From CADEDH01 sp965216205 (lineage in GTDB: Bacteria; Actinomycetota; Acidimicrobiia; Acidimicrobiales; SZUA-35): 64,000 nucleotides of DNA. The notes beneath the pieces were generated by a model. It saw only the letters and a program-made list of their open reading frames with translations, was not told the origin of the DNA and made no database searches. The translations under genes were made by a program, and so were the position numbers. The stretch spans positions 2,170,001-2,234,000 of the forward strand of contig OZ244139.1 in assembly GCA_965216205.1 (NCBI GenBank), in the 5' to 3' direction. Of this stretch, positions 8,618-17,244 are shown piece after piece; position 1 is the first letter of the stretch, and each line of letters opens with the position of its first letter.

Positions 8618-8915
8618 CAGCCGCCACCGGGCGGCTGATCAGTCGTTCTGCCGGTCGCCCGCTCCGGTCGACGGCGTTCTGCCGGTGGGGAGGCGTCATA
8701 GTCGGGGCAGCCGGCCGGCAGAACGGGTGGGGGTGGCGCGCTCAGCCGGCAGAGGGGGACCGCCGGCTGAGCGGCCAACGGGACCGGTAAGGGGGAGAGA
8801 ACCGGTCGCGTACGTTGCGCTCCGAGAGAAGAAGCGGGGAGAAGCGGAACAGAGCAGAGCGGAGAGCGAGAGGGGGCGCACCTGCTCTGCGAAGGGGGAT
8901 CGCAGAGCAGGTGCG
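8618..8915 (-). other. Stem-loop array in the 3' region of the diaminopropionate operon
   Basis: This spacer holds five clear inverted repeats. They are 8618-8637 (8 bp), 8675-8685 with 8715-8725 (11 bp), 8740-8750 with 8762-8772 (11 bp), 8782-8788 with 8801-8807 (7 bp), and 8877-8892 with 8900-8915 (16 bp). Read on the minus strand, the last three loops all carry a run of five C flanked by pyrimidines, as in TCCCCCT. The 16-bp stem lies about 50 bases after the sbnB-like stop and could terminate or stabilise the operon transcript. The repeated C-rich loops recall actinobacterial C-rich-loop small RNAs such as the 6C family, but homology is not claimed. No gene is supported between 8564 and 8967. 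Confidence 0.55.
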
Positions 8916-8967
8916 AGACCTGGGCGTCGGCTCCCATTTCCGGCTCCCAGGAGGACTCAGGTCCGAC

Positions 8968-10029
8968 TCAGCCGTGACGCTTCAGCTCGTGGAAGAAGCC
9001 GTCGATCACGTTCAGCCCGCCGGAGCGGACCACCTCGTCGTACACGTACTTGCCGACCGCCAGGTCGAGCACGCCCAGCCCGAACGGTGAGAACACGATC
9101 GGTCGATCGGCGGGCATCCCGCCCGGATCGGCCATCACGTCGGTCAACGTGCCGTGCAGGAAGTCCCGGTTGCCGGTTTGCTGCTCGGCCAGGTGGGGCG
9201 ACGTGTTCGCCTTCAGGCAGTGCTCCACGTCGTCGACCACGTTCGTGGAGGCGAGGATGATCTCCGGCGTCAGGTCCCGCAGCGACACGTGCAACACGAG
9301 CGGGTTGTGGGCGAACGCCGACACGTCGTCGATGTGGGGCACGCCGGCGACGGTGGCCAACACCACCAGATCGCTGGCGCGGATCAGCTCGTCGGCGGTG
9401 TCGTAGACGTTGATCGGGCAGGCCGTGTCGTTCTGCTCCAGCCAGCCCCGGAACCCGTTGGCGCTGTCGGCCGACAGGTCGTGGAGGCCGATCTCGTCGA
9501 ACGACCAGCCGGCGCCGGTGAGGAACGTCGAGATGTAGCGCTGGATCAGCCCCAGGCCGATGAAGCCCACCCGGGTCGGGCGGCCGCGGTCACGGCTGAG
9601 CCAGTCGGCGGCCAGCGCAGCCGAAGCGGCCGTCCTGGTGGCGCTGATGATCGAGCTCTCCAGGCAGGCGAACGGGTAGCCGGTGTCGTGATCGTTGAGG
9701 ATCAGCACCGCCGAGGCACGGGGAATCCCGCTCTCGATGTTCTCCGGGAAGCTCGAGATCCACTTGAGCCCGTCGACCCGCACATCGCCCCCGACCGAGG
9801 CCGGCAGGGCGATGATCCGCGACGTCGGACGGTCGGGGAACTGGAGGAAGTACGACGGCGGGTTCACCGAGTCGCCGGCACCGTGGGTGCGGTAGGCGGC
9901 CTCGACGAGGTCGATGATCTCCTTCTCCTTGCCCCCGAGGGCCTCTTGGACCTCGGCGCCGGAGATGACGGCGAACGGAGGAACCGTGCGCTCGGGGGAC
10001 GAGTTGGTGTTGGACGGGTCGTTGCTCAT
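8968..10029 (-). CDS. sbnB: SbnB-like N-(2-amino-2-carboxyethyl)-L-glutamate dehydrogenase
   Basis: The 353-residue product belongs to the ornithine cyclodeaminase/mu-crystallin family. It has an NAD-binding motif VGFIGLGLIQRYI, an earlier DGLKWISSFPENI segment, HVSLRDLTPEI, and the ending FSPFGLGVLDLAVGKYVYDE. These match SbnB, which oxidatively hydrolyses the SbnA product to L-2,3-diaminopropionate, 2-oxoglutarate and NADH. The start at 10029 has AAGGAG about 12 bases upstream and lies 5 bases after the dioxygenase stop. It is the last gene of the five-gene operon; the partner SbnA gene is the first. The family also contains true cyclodeaminases, but presence of the SbnA-type gene in the same operon makes the SbnB role likely. 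Confidence 0.88.
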   Translation of the reverse strand: MSNDPSNTNSSPERTVPPFAVISGAEVQEALGGKEKEIIDLVEAAYRTHGAGDSVNPPSYFLQFPDRPTSRIIALPASVGGDVRVDGLKWISSFPENIESGIPRASAVLILNDHDTGYPFACLESSIISATRTAASAALAADWLSRDRGRPTRVGFIGLGLIQRYISTFLTGAGWSFDEIGLHDLSADSANGFRGWLEQNDTACPINVYDTADELIRASDLVVLATVAGVPHIDDVSAFAHNPLVLHVSLRDLTPEIILASTNVVDDVEHCLKANTSPHLAEQQTGNRDFLHGTLTDVMADPGGMPADRPIVFSPFGLGVLDLAVGKYVYDEVVRSGGLNVIDGFFHELKRHG

Positions 10030-10034
10030 GGCGG

Positions 10035-11030
10035 TCACGCTCCTTGGACGGGCGAGCAGTCGGACAGTTTCACGGCGTCGGCCAGGCCGACGAGGATCTC
10101 GCGGGCGCCCTCGTAGGCGTCCCGACTGTGGGCGGTGCGGATGTTGTCGACGAGGAGCAGGTCGCCGTTCTGCCACGGCTCCCGCACGGTGTTGGCGTCG
10201 TAGACGTCGGCGATGGCCTTGATCACGTCCTGGCCGATCGGTTCACCGTTGCCGAACAGGGTGTTGAACGGCAGACCCTCGGCCCCGTAGAGCTCCACGA
10301 GGAACTCGTGGACGTCGGGGTCCATCGTCCACTCGCTGAGGAAGCCGATCTGGTTGAACCAGCACGGCTCCCCGGTCTTGGGGTGGCGAACGACCGCGTG
10401 GCGCCGCTGGCGGGTGCGGAGCCCGCCGTCGGCCTGCCACTGGAACTCGATGTGGTTGGCCTGGCAGTAGGCCTCGACCGCCGAGCGGTCGTCGGTTCCG
10501 AACACGTCGGCCACCGACGCCCCGATCTCCTCGTTGTAGGTACGGGCCAGGATCCAGCCCTCCCGGGTGAACCGCTCGGACAGCTCGGCCGGCAGTCCCT
10601 GGAGCACGGCTCGGGCATCGGCCACGGCGGTGGCGCCACCGTTGGTCGGAGCGGTGAGGCAGGCGAACATCATGAGCCCCGGGAACTCGAGCGTGTAGCT
10701 CTGCTCGTGGTGCATGCACATCTGCTGGTTCGCCGGCCACTCGGTGGAGGCGTACACCCCCTCGGGGTGGGCCGGGCGTGCGGCGAACGCCTCGCGCTCA
10801 GCCATCATGTCGGTGGCGAGGTAGTCGAAGAGCGCCTTCACGTAGGCCCGGTCGTTGAGGCCGAGGCCCCGCACGAGGACGGCGCCGTGCTGGGTGGCGG
10901 CGGCTCGGAGGGAGTCCCGGTGGGCGGTGATCCACGCCGGCACGTCGCCGTTGGTCTCGGCCAGCACGGTCGGGAGTCCGCTCGGTTGCGGGCTCACCTC
11001 CAACTGGCCTGCAGCGGTTGTGGTCGACAT
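10035..11030 (-). CDS. TauD/TfdA (SyrP-like) Fe(II)/2-oxoglutarate dioxygenase
   Basis: The 331-residue product has the HxE iron motif in MCMHHEQSYTLEF, the distal His in VDNIRTAHSRDAYEG, and the 2-oxoglutarate-binding Arg in the following GAREILVGL. The middle region ATAVADARAVLQGLP is typical of clavaminate synthase-like TauD proteins found in peptide synthetase clusters, such as SyrP that hydroxylates carrier-bound aspartate. It probably hydroxylates an amino acid here, perhaps while tethered to a carrier domain. AAGGA lies 9 bases before the ATG. It sits between the synthetase and sbnB-like genes. Its co-substrate 2-oxoglutarate is the by-product of the SbnB step. The true substrate is unknown. 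Confidence 0.88.
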   Translation of the reverse strand: MSTTTAAGQLEVSPQPSGLPTVLAETNGDVPAWITAHRDSLRAAATQHGAVLVRGLGLNDRAYVKALFDYLATDMMAEREAFAARPAHPEGVYASTEWPANQQMCMHHEQSYTLEFPGLMMFACLTAPTNGGATAVADARAVLQGLPAELSERFTREGWILARTYNEEIGASVADVFGTDDRSAVEAYCQANHIEFQWQADGGLRTRQRRHAVVRHPKTGEPCWFNQIGFLSEWTMDPDVHEFLVELYGAEGLPFNTLFGNGEPIGQDVIKAIADVYDANTVREPWQNGDLLLVDNIRTAHSRDAYEGAREILVGLADAVKLSDCSPVQGA

Positions 11031-11091
11031 CGCGATGTCCTTCTTTCTCTTTCCGTGGGATGGGTGGTGTGGATTGGTAGTGGCTGGGTGT

Positions 11092-14000
11092 TCAGAAGCT
11101 GGGGAGGTCCGGCACCTCGAACGAAGCGGGCGCCGGCTGTGCGACCGAGGCCGCGATGTGGAGCACCAGTTGGGCCGAGCACGTCGGGTTCGTCCGGAGG
11201 AAGTAGTGGTCGCCCTCCACGAGCTGGTGGAGATCGACCCGGTCGGCCGCGAGCTCCCAGGCGACGTGACCGCTGGCGTAGTCGGCCGTGGCCGGATCGT
11301 CGACGGCGACCACCGCGGTGACCGGCGCCGACAACTTCTCCACCGGTGGGTTCTCGAGCAGGTCGATGAACCACTGGTGGGCGGACACGACATCGTGGCG
11401 GTAGGCCGCTCCGACGAGCTCCGCCCGCTCCTCGTCGAGCTCGCCGAGTTCGGTGTAGCCGGCGTCGGCGCTGAGCATCGCCGCGAGGTCGGTGTTGCTC
11501 CGGATCGCCAGCTCGTCGACGGCAGCCCGTCGCTTGAGGGCGTCGCCCGGGAGCTGTGCTGCCAGGAACACCCGGTGGACGGTGACCCCGATCGCCTGCA
11601 GCGCCTTCGCGGTCTCGACCGCGAGCGGCGTGCCCGACGAGTGGCCCCACAGCAGCACGTCGGTCAGCTTGCGCTCACCGATCTCCGAGACGACCTGCTT
11701 CACCACGTCGGCGAGGGGAGCGAAGTCCTCCTGCTCGGCGGCGAGATCGTGACCGGGCAGCTCGACGGCGTACACTGCGACATCGCTCTCGCTCAGCGCA
11801 CGGGCCATCGGCTGGTAGTTGACGGCGTTGCCGCCGGCGTACGGGAAGCACACCAGCGCCGACGATGGGTTCTCCGGCTCCGACAGCGCCTGCAGGAGCT
11901 CGTTGGGGCGGACGGCTTCGCCGTCGACCAGTGCCGCCAGGTCGGCCAGCACCGGATGGCGGGTGACGTCCTTGAGCGTCACGACCCGGTCGAGGGCGAT
12001 GGCCACCTTCACCGCGGTGAGCGAGGTGCCGCCCCGGTCGAAGAAGTCGTCGTGCCGGCCGATCTGGTCCTCGGGAACCCCGAGCACGGTCGCCCAGGCG
12101 GCGGCCAGCCGTTTCTCGGTCTCGGTCTGCGGGGCGTCGCCTTCGGCGATCTCGGCGGCGTCGACCAGCTCGAGCTCACCGGCGAGGACCCGGAGCTTCT
12201 TCTTGTCGATCTTGCCGTTGCCGGTCAGCGGCAGGCTCTCCTGCCAGTGGATGATCGCCGGGACCATGTACTCCGGCAGCGACTCGCCGAGCTGACGCTG
12301 CAGATCGGCGGTCTCGAGCCGGTCGCCGGAGTAGAAGCCGACGAGCTGCTTGCTGTTGTCGGCCCGCTCGGTCACGACCACCGCGCCCTGGCGGACACCG
12401 GGTGCGCCGAGCATCGCGTTCTCGATCTCGCCGATCTCGATCCGGAAGCCCCGGATCTTGACCTGGGCGTCGCGCCGACCCCGGAACTCGAGCTTGCCGT
12501 CCGGCCGCCAACGGCCGTAGTCGCCGCTGCGGTAGAACCGCTCGCCCGGCACCAGCGGATCCTCCATGAAGGCGGCGGCAGTGCGCTCCGGATCGTTGAT
12601 GTAGCCCCGTCCGACGCACACGCCGGAGAACACGATCTCACCGGGAGCGCCGAGTGGGACCGGCACGAGGTTGTCGTCGACCACGCGGACCTCGACGTTG
12701 TTGACGACCGGGCCGAGCGGCACCGAGCCGACCGGCGCCTTCGCCATCACCTCGTGGTTCGTGTCGTCGGACGTCTCGGTGAGCCCGTAGGCGTTGCCGA
12801 GCTTGATCCCGGGCTTGCTGGCGAACCAGCGCTGGGCGAGCTCGAGCGTGAGGGCCTCGCCGGTGACCGACACACAGTGGAGGTCGGGCAGGTCGCGCGG
12901 GTTCTGCTCCAGGTAGGTGAGGAGCACCTCGAGATAGGACGGCACGACCTGCATCACCGCGACCCTACGCGCAACGATGGTGTCGACGAAGCGCTCCGGG
13001 TCGAGAAGTGTGTCCTGCTCGATGAGCAGGGTCCGCCCGCCGACCAGGAGGGCCGAGATGAGCTGCCAGAGCGAGATGTCGAAGCACTGGGGGGCGATCT
13101 CGGCCACGATCTCACCCTCGCCGATCTCGAAGTCGTCGATCTTGGCGTAGAGGTGGTTGATCATGCCTGCCTGCTCGCACATGGCGCCCTTGGGCTCGCC
13201 GGTGGAGCCGGAGGTGAAGTAGATGTAGGCGAGCTGGTCGGGGCCGACCTCGATCCCGGGGTTCTCGTCGTCGAGCGCCGGGTCCTCGCCGAGGCGACCC
13301 TCGGCGTAGCCGGTCTCCGCGAAGAAGCGGTCGACGCCGTCGAGCGACTCGAGCGCACCCTCGAGGGTGCCGGTGCTCTCGGGCTCGGTGATCACGAGTT
13401 TGCACTCGGCCCGACGGAGCGTCGTGGCGATCCGGTCGCTGGGGAAGTGGGGCTCGATCGGCAGGTAGGCGCCGCCGGCCTTGAAGATCGCCAGCACGCT
13501 GGCCATCCAGTCGAGGTTGCGCTCGGTCACCACGGCCACGACCGTCTCTGCGGTCAGACCACGGTCGAGCAGCGCCCGGGCGAGGCGGTTGGCACGGCGG
13601 TTCAGCTCGAGGTAGGTGACCTGTTCATCGCGGTACTCGCCGGCGATGGCGTAGGGGTGGGCGACCACCCGCTGCTCGAACAGCTCGTGGAAGCGGCCTT
13701 CGGGCAGCTCTCGACTCGGGCCCGACAGGGCCTTGCGCTGGAAGTCGATCTCCCGGGCCGACACCAGGCTCTGGCCGGAGTGGTCGGCGTCGGGGTCGGC
13801 AACGAGCAGCTGGAGAGCGGTGAGGTAGTAGCCGGCGATCCTGGCGGCGTAGTCGGGGTCGACGACGTCGGTGCGGTAGGTGAGCCGGAGGAGGTTCCGT
13901 CCGCCGGAGCGGCCGGCGTCGAGGTCGACGCAGAGCACGACGTCGTCGTCGAGCTCGAGTCCCGTCGCCTCGGCCGGGTTCAGCACGACCTCGAAGGCCG

Positions 14001-14445
14001 CCTCGTCGTGGCCGAGGAGGCGATGCAGGTCGGCCACCGGGAAGTCGCGGTGGCGCTCGAGCTCCGACGTTGCCCGGTGGGCCTCGGCGACCAGGGCTCG
14101 CCACGAGTCGGTCTCGGTGCTCAGACGGCAGGGGAGGGCGGTCCCTCCAGCCATCGGCACGAGGCCGGTGGCGATGTCGACCTCGCCGGACAGTGCGGCC
14201 AGCACCTTGGCGTGAGCGGCCAGGAGCACCGCCTCGACGGTGACACCGGTGGCCTCGGCCACGCTGCGGACCTCGCAGGCGAGGCTGTCGGGGAGGATGG
14301 TCTCCCGCCGGGCGGTGCCGGCGAGGGGCTTGGCGGCCCAGCGCGGGATGCTCGTGAGGCTCCCGGCGGCGAGCACGTTGCGCCAGTAGTCGTGGTTTGC
14401 TTCGGTGGCAGCCCGGTCAGGGCCGTGGTGGTTTGCAGCGGTCAT
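11092..14445 (-). CDS. Non-ribosomal peptide synthetase, half C-A-PCP-TE
   Basis: The 1117-residue protein has four parts. Residues 15-235 resemble only the C-terminal half of a condensation domain, and no HHxxxDG motif is present. Residues 250-750 are an adenylation domain with TSGSTGEPKG, FDISLW, NAYGLTET, YRSGDYGRW and NGKIDKKK. Residues 770-845 are a carrier domain with phosphopantetheine Ser808 in GGTSL. Residues 860-1100 are a thioesterase with Ser936 in GHSSG and a late His in EGDHYF. Hand alignment to GrsA gives the pocket D456, I457, W460, Q499, S526, T528, A552, D560, D561, K745; two adjacent acids suit a basic side chain such as diaminopropionate. The ATG overlaps the previous stop by four bases and has AGGAG upstream. 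Product release could be hydrolysis or transfer. Confidence 0.93.
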   Translation of the reverse strand: MTAANHHGPDRAATEANHDYWRNVLAAGSLTSIPRWAAKPLAGTARRETILPDSLACEVRSVAEATGVTVEAVLLAAHAKVLAALSGEVDIATGLVPMAGGTALPCRLSTETDSWRALVAEAHRATSELERHRDFPVADLHRLLGHDEAAFEVVLNPAEATGLELDDDVVLCVDLDAGRSGGRNLLRLTYRTDVVDPDYAARIAGYYLTALQLLVADPDADHSGQSLVSAREIDFQRKALSGPSRELPEGRFHELFEQRVVAHPYAIAGEYRDEQVTYLELNRRANRLARALLDRGLTAETVVAVVTERNLDWMASVLAIFKAGGAYLPIEPHFPSDRIATTLRRAECKLVITEPESTGTLEGALESLDGVDRFFAETGYAEGRLGEDPALDDENPGIEVGPDQLAYIYFTSGSTGEPKGAMCEQAGMINHLYAKIDDFEIGEGEIVAEIAPQCFDISLWQLISALLVGGRTLLIEQDTLLDPERFVDTIVARRVAVMQVVPSYLEVLLTYLEQNPRDLPDLHCVSVTGEALTLELAQRWFASKPGIKLGNAYGLTETSDDTNHEVMAKAPVGSVPLGPVVNNVEVRVVDDNLVPVPLGAPGEIVFSGVCVGRGYINDPERTAAAFMEDPLVPGERFYRSGDYGRWRPDGKLEFRGRRDAQVKIRGFRIEIGEIENAMLGAPGVRQGAVVVTERADNSKQLVGFYSGDRLETADLQRQLGESLPEYMVPAIIHWQESLPLTGNGKIDKKKLRVLAGELELVDAAEIAEGDAPQTETEKRLAAAWATVLGVPEDQIGRHDDFFDRGGTSLTAVKVAIALDRVVTLKDVTRHPVLADLAALVDGEAVRPNELLQALSEPENPSSALVCFPYAGGNAVNYQPMARALSESDVAVYAVELPGHDLAAEQEDFAPLADVVKQVVSEIGERKLTDVLLWGHSSGTPLAVETAKALQAIGVTVHRVFLAAQLPGDALKRRAAVDELAIRSNTDLAAMLSADAGYTELGELDEERAELVGAAYRHDVVSAHQWFIDLLENPPVEKLSAPVTAVVAVDDPATADYASGHVAWELAADRVDLHQLVEGDHYFLRTNPTCSAQLVLHIAASVAQPAPASFEVPDLPSF

Positions 14446-17210
14446 CGCGGGATCTCCTGAGCTGGGTTTCCTGCCCACACGGTCTGTGCGGGGATCTCTT
14501 GGCCTTTCATGAGAAAGGAGTCGGCCTTCAGCACCGCTTCGGGGCCGATGGTCACGCCGTAGTGCACGAAGGCGCCGACGCCGAGCGTGCAGCCGTCACC
14601 GATGGAGGTGCGGTCCGACTTGAAGCCGCCGTCCTCCTGCGAGTGGCACTGGATGGTGCTGCCGATGTTGAGGGTGCAGTGGTCGCCGATGGAGGCGAAC
14701 GCCTTCTCGGTGATGAACGCACCGTCGTCGAACACCTTCGCCCCGACCTTCACGCCCAGGGCCCGCCAGATCATGGTCTTGAACGGCGTGCCGTTGTAGG
14801 CCTGGAGGTAGCGGAAGGCAGGCACCTTCCAGTAGCGCTCGTGGCGCCAGAAGTTGCGGTGGTAGATCGAGCAGCCGTCCGGTTCCAGGGCCTGCAGGCG
14901 GTGGAAGGCACGGTCGACGAGGATCCAGTACCCGACGACGAGCGTCGGCGACACCACGCCGAAGACGGCGACCGCCACCGGCCCGACCGATCGGTAGGCG
15001 GCGAACACCACTGCGGTCTGCAGGAGGAGCAGGATGCCCAGCAGCCAGCGGACGAACAGGAACATCGCCATCGTCACCAGGTTGTGGCGATCCTTGACCC
15101 GGAGCAGCAGCGGCCGGAGAAGCTCCTCGTTGTGGGCGATCTCCAAGGCCCGATCCCGATCGACGGAGCGGGGGATCTCGAAGTTGGGGGATCCGAGGAG
15201 GCCGACTCCCTCCCTGGTCCCGCCGGTCAGTGGCACGGCGACCTTGGTGCCGAGGAGGCAGTCGTTGCCGGTCTTCCCCTGGGAGGGGTAGGCGATGTTG
15301 TTGCCGAGGAAGTTGTTGCCACCGATCGCGACCGGGGCCAACCGGAACGAGGTGCTGGAGAAGTCGGCGTTGATCGCCGAGAGGCCGTCGGCGATGACCG
15401 TCCCCGCTCCGACCTTCGTGAGGAACGGTGACTCGTGCTTGAACTGGGTCCCGAAGTTGGAGCCGGTCTGCTCGACGTCGCCGAGGTCGTACCCGATCCA
15501 CTGGAGGTACCGGACCACGAAGGAGCTGTCGCCGAACAGGATCGTGAAGAACTGGATGTTGGTCATCCCGGCGATCAGCCGGTGGACGAAGTAGCGAACC
15601 CCGAACAGCGGGTAGGTGACACCGGGCTGCACGAAGCGCTTGAGCAGCCGGGGGACGGTGCCCGCCACGAGGAGACCGACCGCGATCGACAGGAGCAGCA
15701 ACGCAGCGGAGAACAGCGCGGCGAACTGGACGAACGAGAACCAGGCGAACCCCGAGGCCGCGGGGTCGACGAACGCGTTCAGCTCCGGGATCGCCTCGAT
15801 CACCAGGACGGCGATCGTGATGGCGATGGGGCCGAAGAGGAACAGTCCACTCACCACCTGGTAGGCCCCGTACAGCGCTCGGCGGCGAGTGCTGCCCCCG
15901 ACCACGTCGGCGGGGCGGTAGTCGAGCTCGGTCGGCTTGGCCGGCGACCCCTGGAAGCGCTGGTTGGTCGGGACGGTCTCGCCGGGTTGGAGCGACGACG
16001 AGTGGCCGAGCTGGGCTCCATCCTCCACTGCGGTGTTGATGTCGAGCACCGTCGCCTCGCCGACGAAGACATGCTTGCCCAGGGTGACTCGACCGGGCTC
16101 GATCATCCCCGCCCTGGCCTGGTAGCAGTTGATGAGCGAGTCCTTGCGGACGACGGTGTTGTCGCCGATCGTGAGCAGGTCGGTGCAGACCGGGATGCCT
16201 CGTGAGAGGAACGTCACCCCCCGACCGACCTTCGCCCCGAGCGCACGCAGGTAGAACGTGAGGAGCGGCGAGCTCGAGCTGGTGTTCGACCGCCCGTTCA
16301 GCAGGGCGAACGGACTCGACCGGATCAGCGACTTGACGACCCAGAAGCGGTAGTACCGCAGGCCCCACACCCGGAACGGAACGGGCTTCCAGCGGCCGAT
16401 CAGCAGCCACTTCGCCACGATGGGCAGGAGGCTGAAGCCCACGAACGATCCGGTGAGCAGCACGACGGCCCGCAGGTAGATGGCGAGGGCATTGGCCCCT
16501 CCGGTCAACCACACGAAGCCTCGGATCGCGATCAGCGATCCGATGAGCGCGAACACGGCGAAGAAGAGGAACTGGCCGATCCCGCAGGCGACGTAGGCGG
16601 CTGTCCGGGCCGGCACCACGATGTCGCGAGTGGCCGAGCCCGTGTCGGTGTCCCGCTGGACGGGCTCCGGCGGCGCGTCGGCCATGCTGGTGGCAAGGCT
16701 CGCAATGGTTGGGTTGGCGTAGATGTCCTTGATGGCGATCGACGGCAGGCTCGGCTGCTTGCGGACCCGGGCACAGAAGCGGGCCATCACCATCGAGTCG
16801 GCACCGAGGTCGTCGAAGAAGTTGCCGTCGACCGTGACCTCGTCGACCGGGACGAGCTCGCTGAGCTCCTCCACCAGGATCCGCTCGATCTCGGCCGGCG
16901 TGGCGCCGGGCGCCTCGCCAACCGTGGGCTCTGGCGACGCCGGGCCGGGCTGGGGAGCGGCCGGGGTGGGCGTGACCGGCGGGGCCGGCGCAGGTGTGGC
17001 CGGCGCAGGGGTCGCCGGAATGGCCGGCATCGGGGGCATCGGTGGCACCGCCCGGGCGGCCGGAGCCGCTGACGGCGCCAGCATCACCTGTGCGGTGGGC
17101 GCCGGACCGACCACCACGGGAGACGGTGGCATCGGCGGCACGGCTCGAGAGGCCGTCTTCACCGACGGCGGCGCCCAGTCATGGTTCAGACCTGTGGTTG
17201 ATGTCGACAT
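14442..17210 (-). CDS. Pls/PosA-type terminal protein: carrier domain, membrane segments, left-handed beta-helix repeats
   Basis: The 922-residue protein begins with about 100 residues rich in Pro and Ala. A carrier domain follows at 103-178, with Ser139 in DDLGADSM as phosphopantetheine site. After this come hydrophobic segments near 203-225 and 245-270 and at several later points, alternating with hexapeptide-repeat beta-helix stretches such as VTLGKHVFVGEATVLD, VGAGTVIADGLSAIN and ASIGDHCTLNIGSTI. This is the layout of the terminal half of Pls/PosA-family synthetases (TIGR02353 type), which polymerise amino acids at the membrane. Unusually, no adenylation domain is fused; it is supplied by the next gene. 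AAGGGGG precedes the ATG by about 9 bases. The gene lies 34 bases after the sbnA-like stop. Confidence 0.85.
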   Translation of the reverse strand: MSTSTTGLNHDWAPPSVKTASRAVPPMPPSPVVVGPAPTAQVMLAPSAAPAARAVPPMPPMPAIPATPAPATPAPAPPVTPTPAAPQPGPASPEPTVGEAPGATPAEIERILVEELSELVPVDEVTVDGNFFDDLGADSMVMARFCARVRKQPSLPSIAIKDIYANPTIASLATSMADAPPEPVQRDTDTGSATRDIVVPARTAAYVACGIGQFLFFAVFALIGSLIAIRGFVWLTGGANALAIYLRAVVLLTGSFVGFSLLPIVAKWLLIGRWKPVPFRVWGLRYYRFWVVKSLIRSSPFALLNGRSNTSSSSPLLTFYLRALGAKVGRGVTFLSRGIPVCTDLLTIGDNTVVRKDSLINCYQARAGMIEPGRVTLGKHVFVGEATVLDINTAVEDGAQLGHSSSLQPGETVPTNQRFQGSPAKPTELDYRPADVVGGSTRRRALYGAYQVVSGLFLFGPIAITIAVLVIEAIPELNAFVDPAASGFAWFSFVQFAALFSAALLLLSIAVGLLVAGTVPRLLKRFVQPGVTYPLFGVRYFVHRLIAGMTNIQFFTILFGDSSFVVRYLQWIGYDLGDVEQTGSNFGTQFKHESPFLTKVGAGTVIADGLSAINADFSSTSFRLAPVAIGGNNFLGNNIAYPSQGKTGNDCLLGTKVAVPLTGGTREGVGLLGSPNFEIPRSVDRDRALEIAHNEELLRPLLLRVKDRHNLVTMAMFLFVRWLLGILLLLQTAVVFAAYRSVGPVAVAVFGVVSPTLVVGYWILVDRAFHRLQALEPDGCSIYHRNFWRHERYWKVPAFRYLQAYNGTPFKTMIWRALGVKVGAKVFDDGAFITEKAFASIGDHCTLNIGSTIQCHSQEDGGFKSDRTSIGDGCTLGVGAFVHYGVTIGPEAVLKADSFLMKGQEIPAQTVWAGNPAQEIPR

Positions 17211-17244
17211 TTCCTGTACCCCCTTTGCGCTGTGCGAACAGCCG

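Noticed and set aside
10855..14460. A very long plus-strand open frame opposite the synthetase gene
   Set aside because: It is the antisense shadow of the NRPS gene in high-GC DNA; its protein is a Val/Glu/Gly-rich sequence with no motifs, while the minus strand shows all adenylation motifs.
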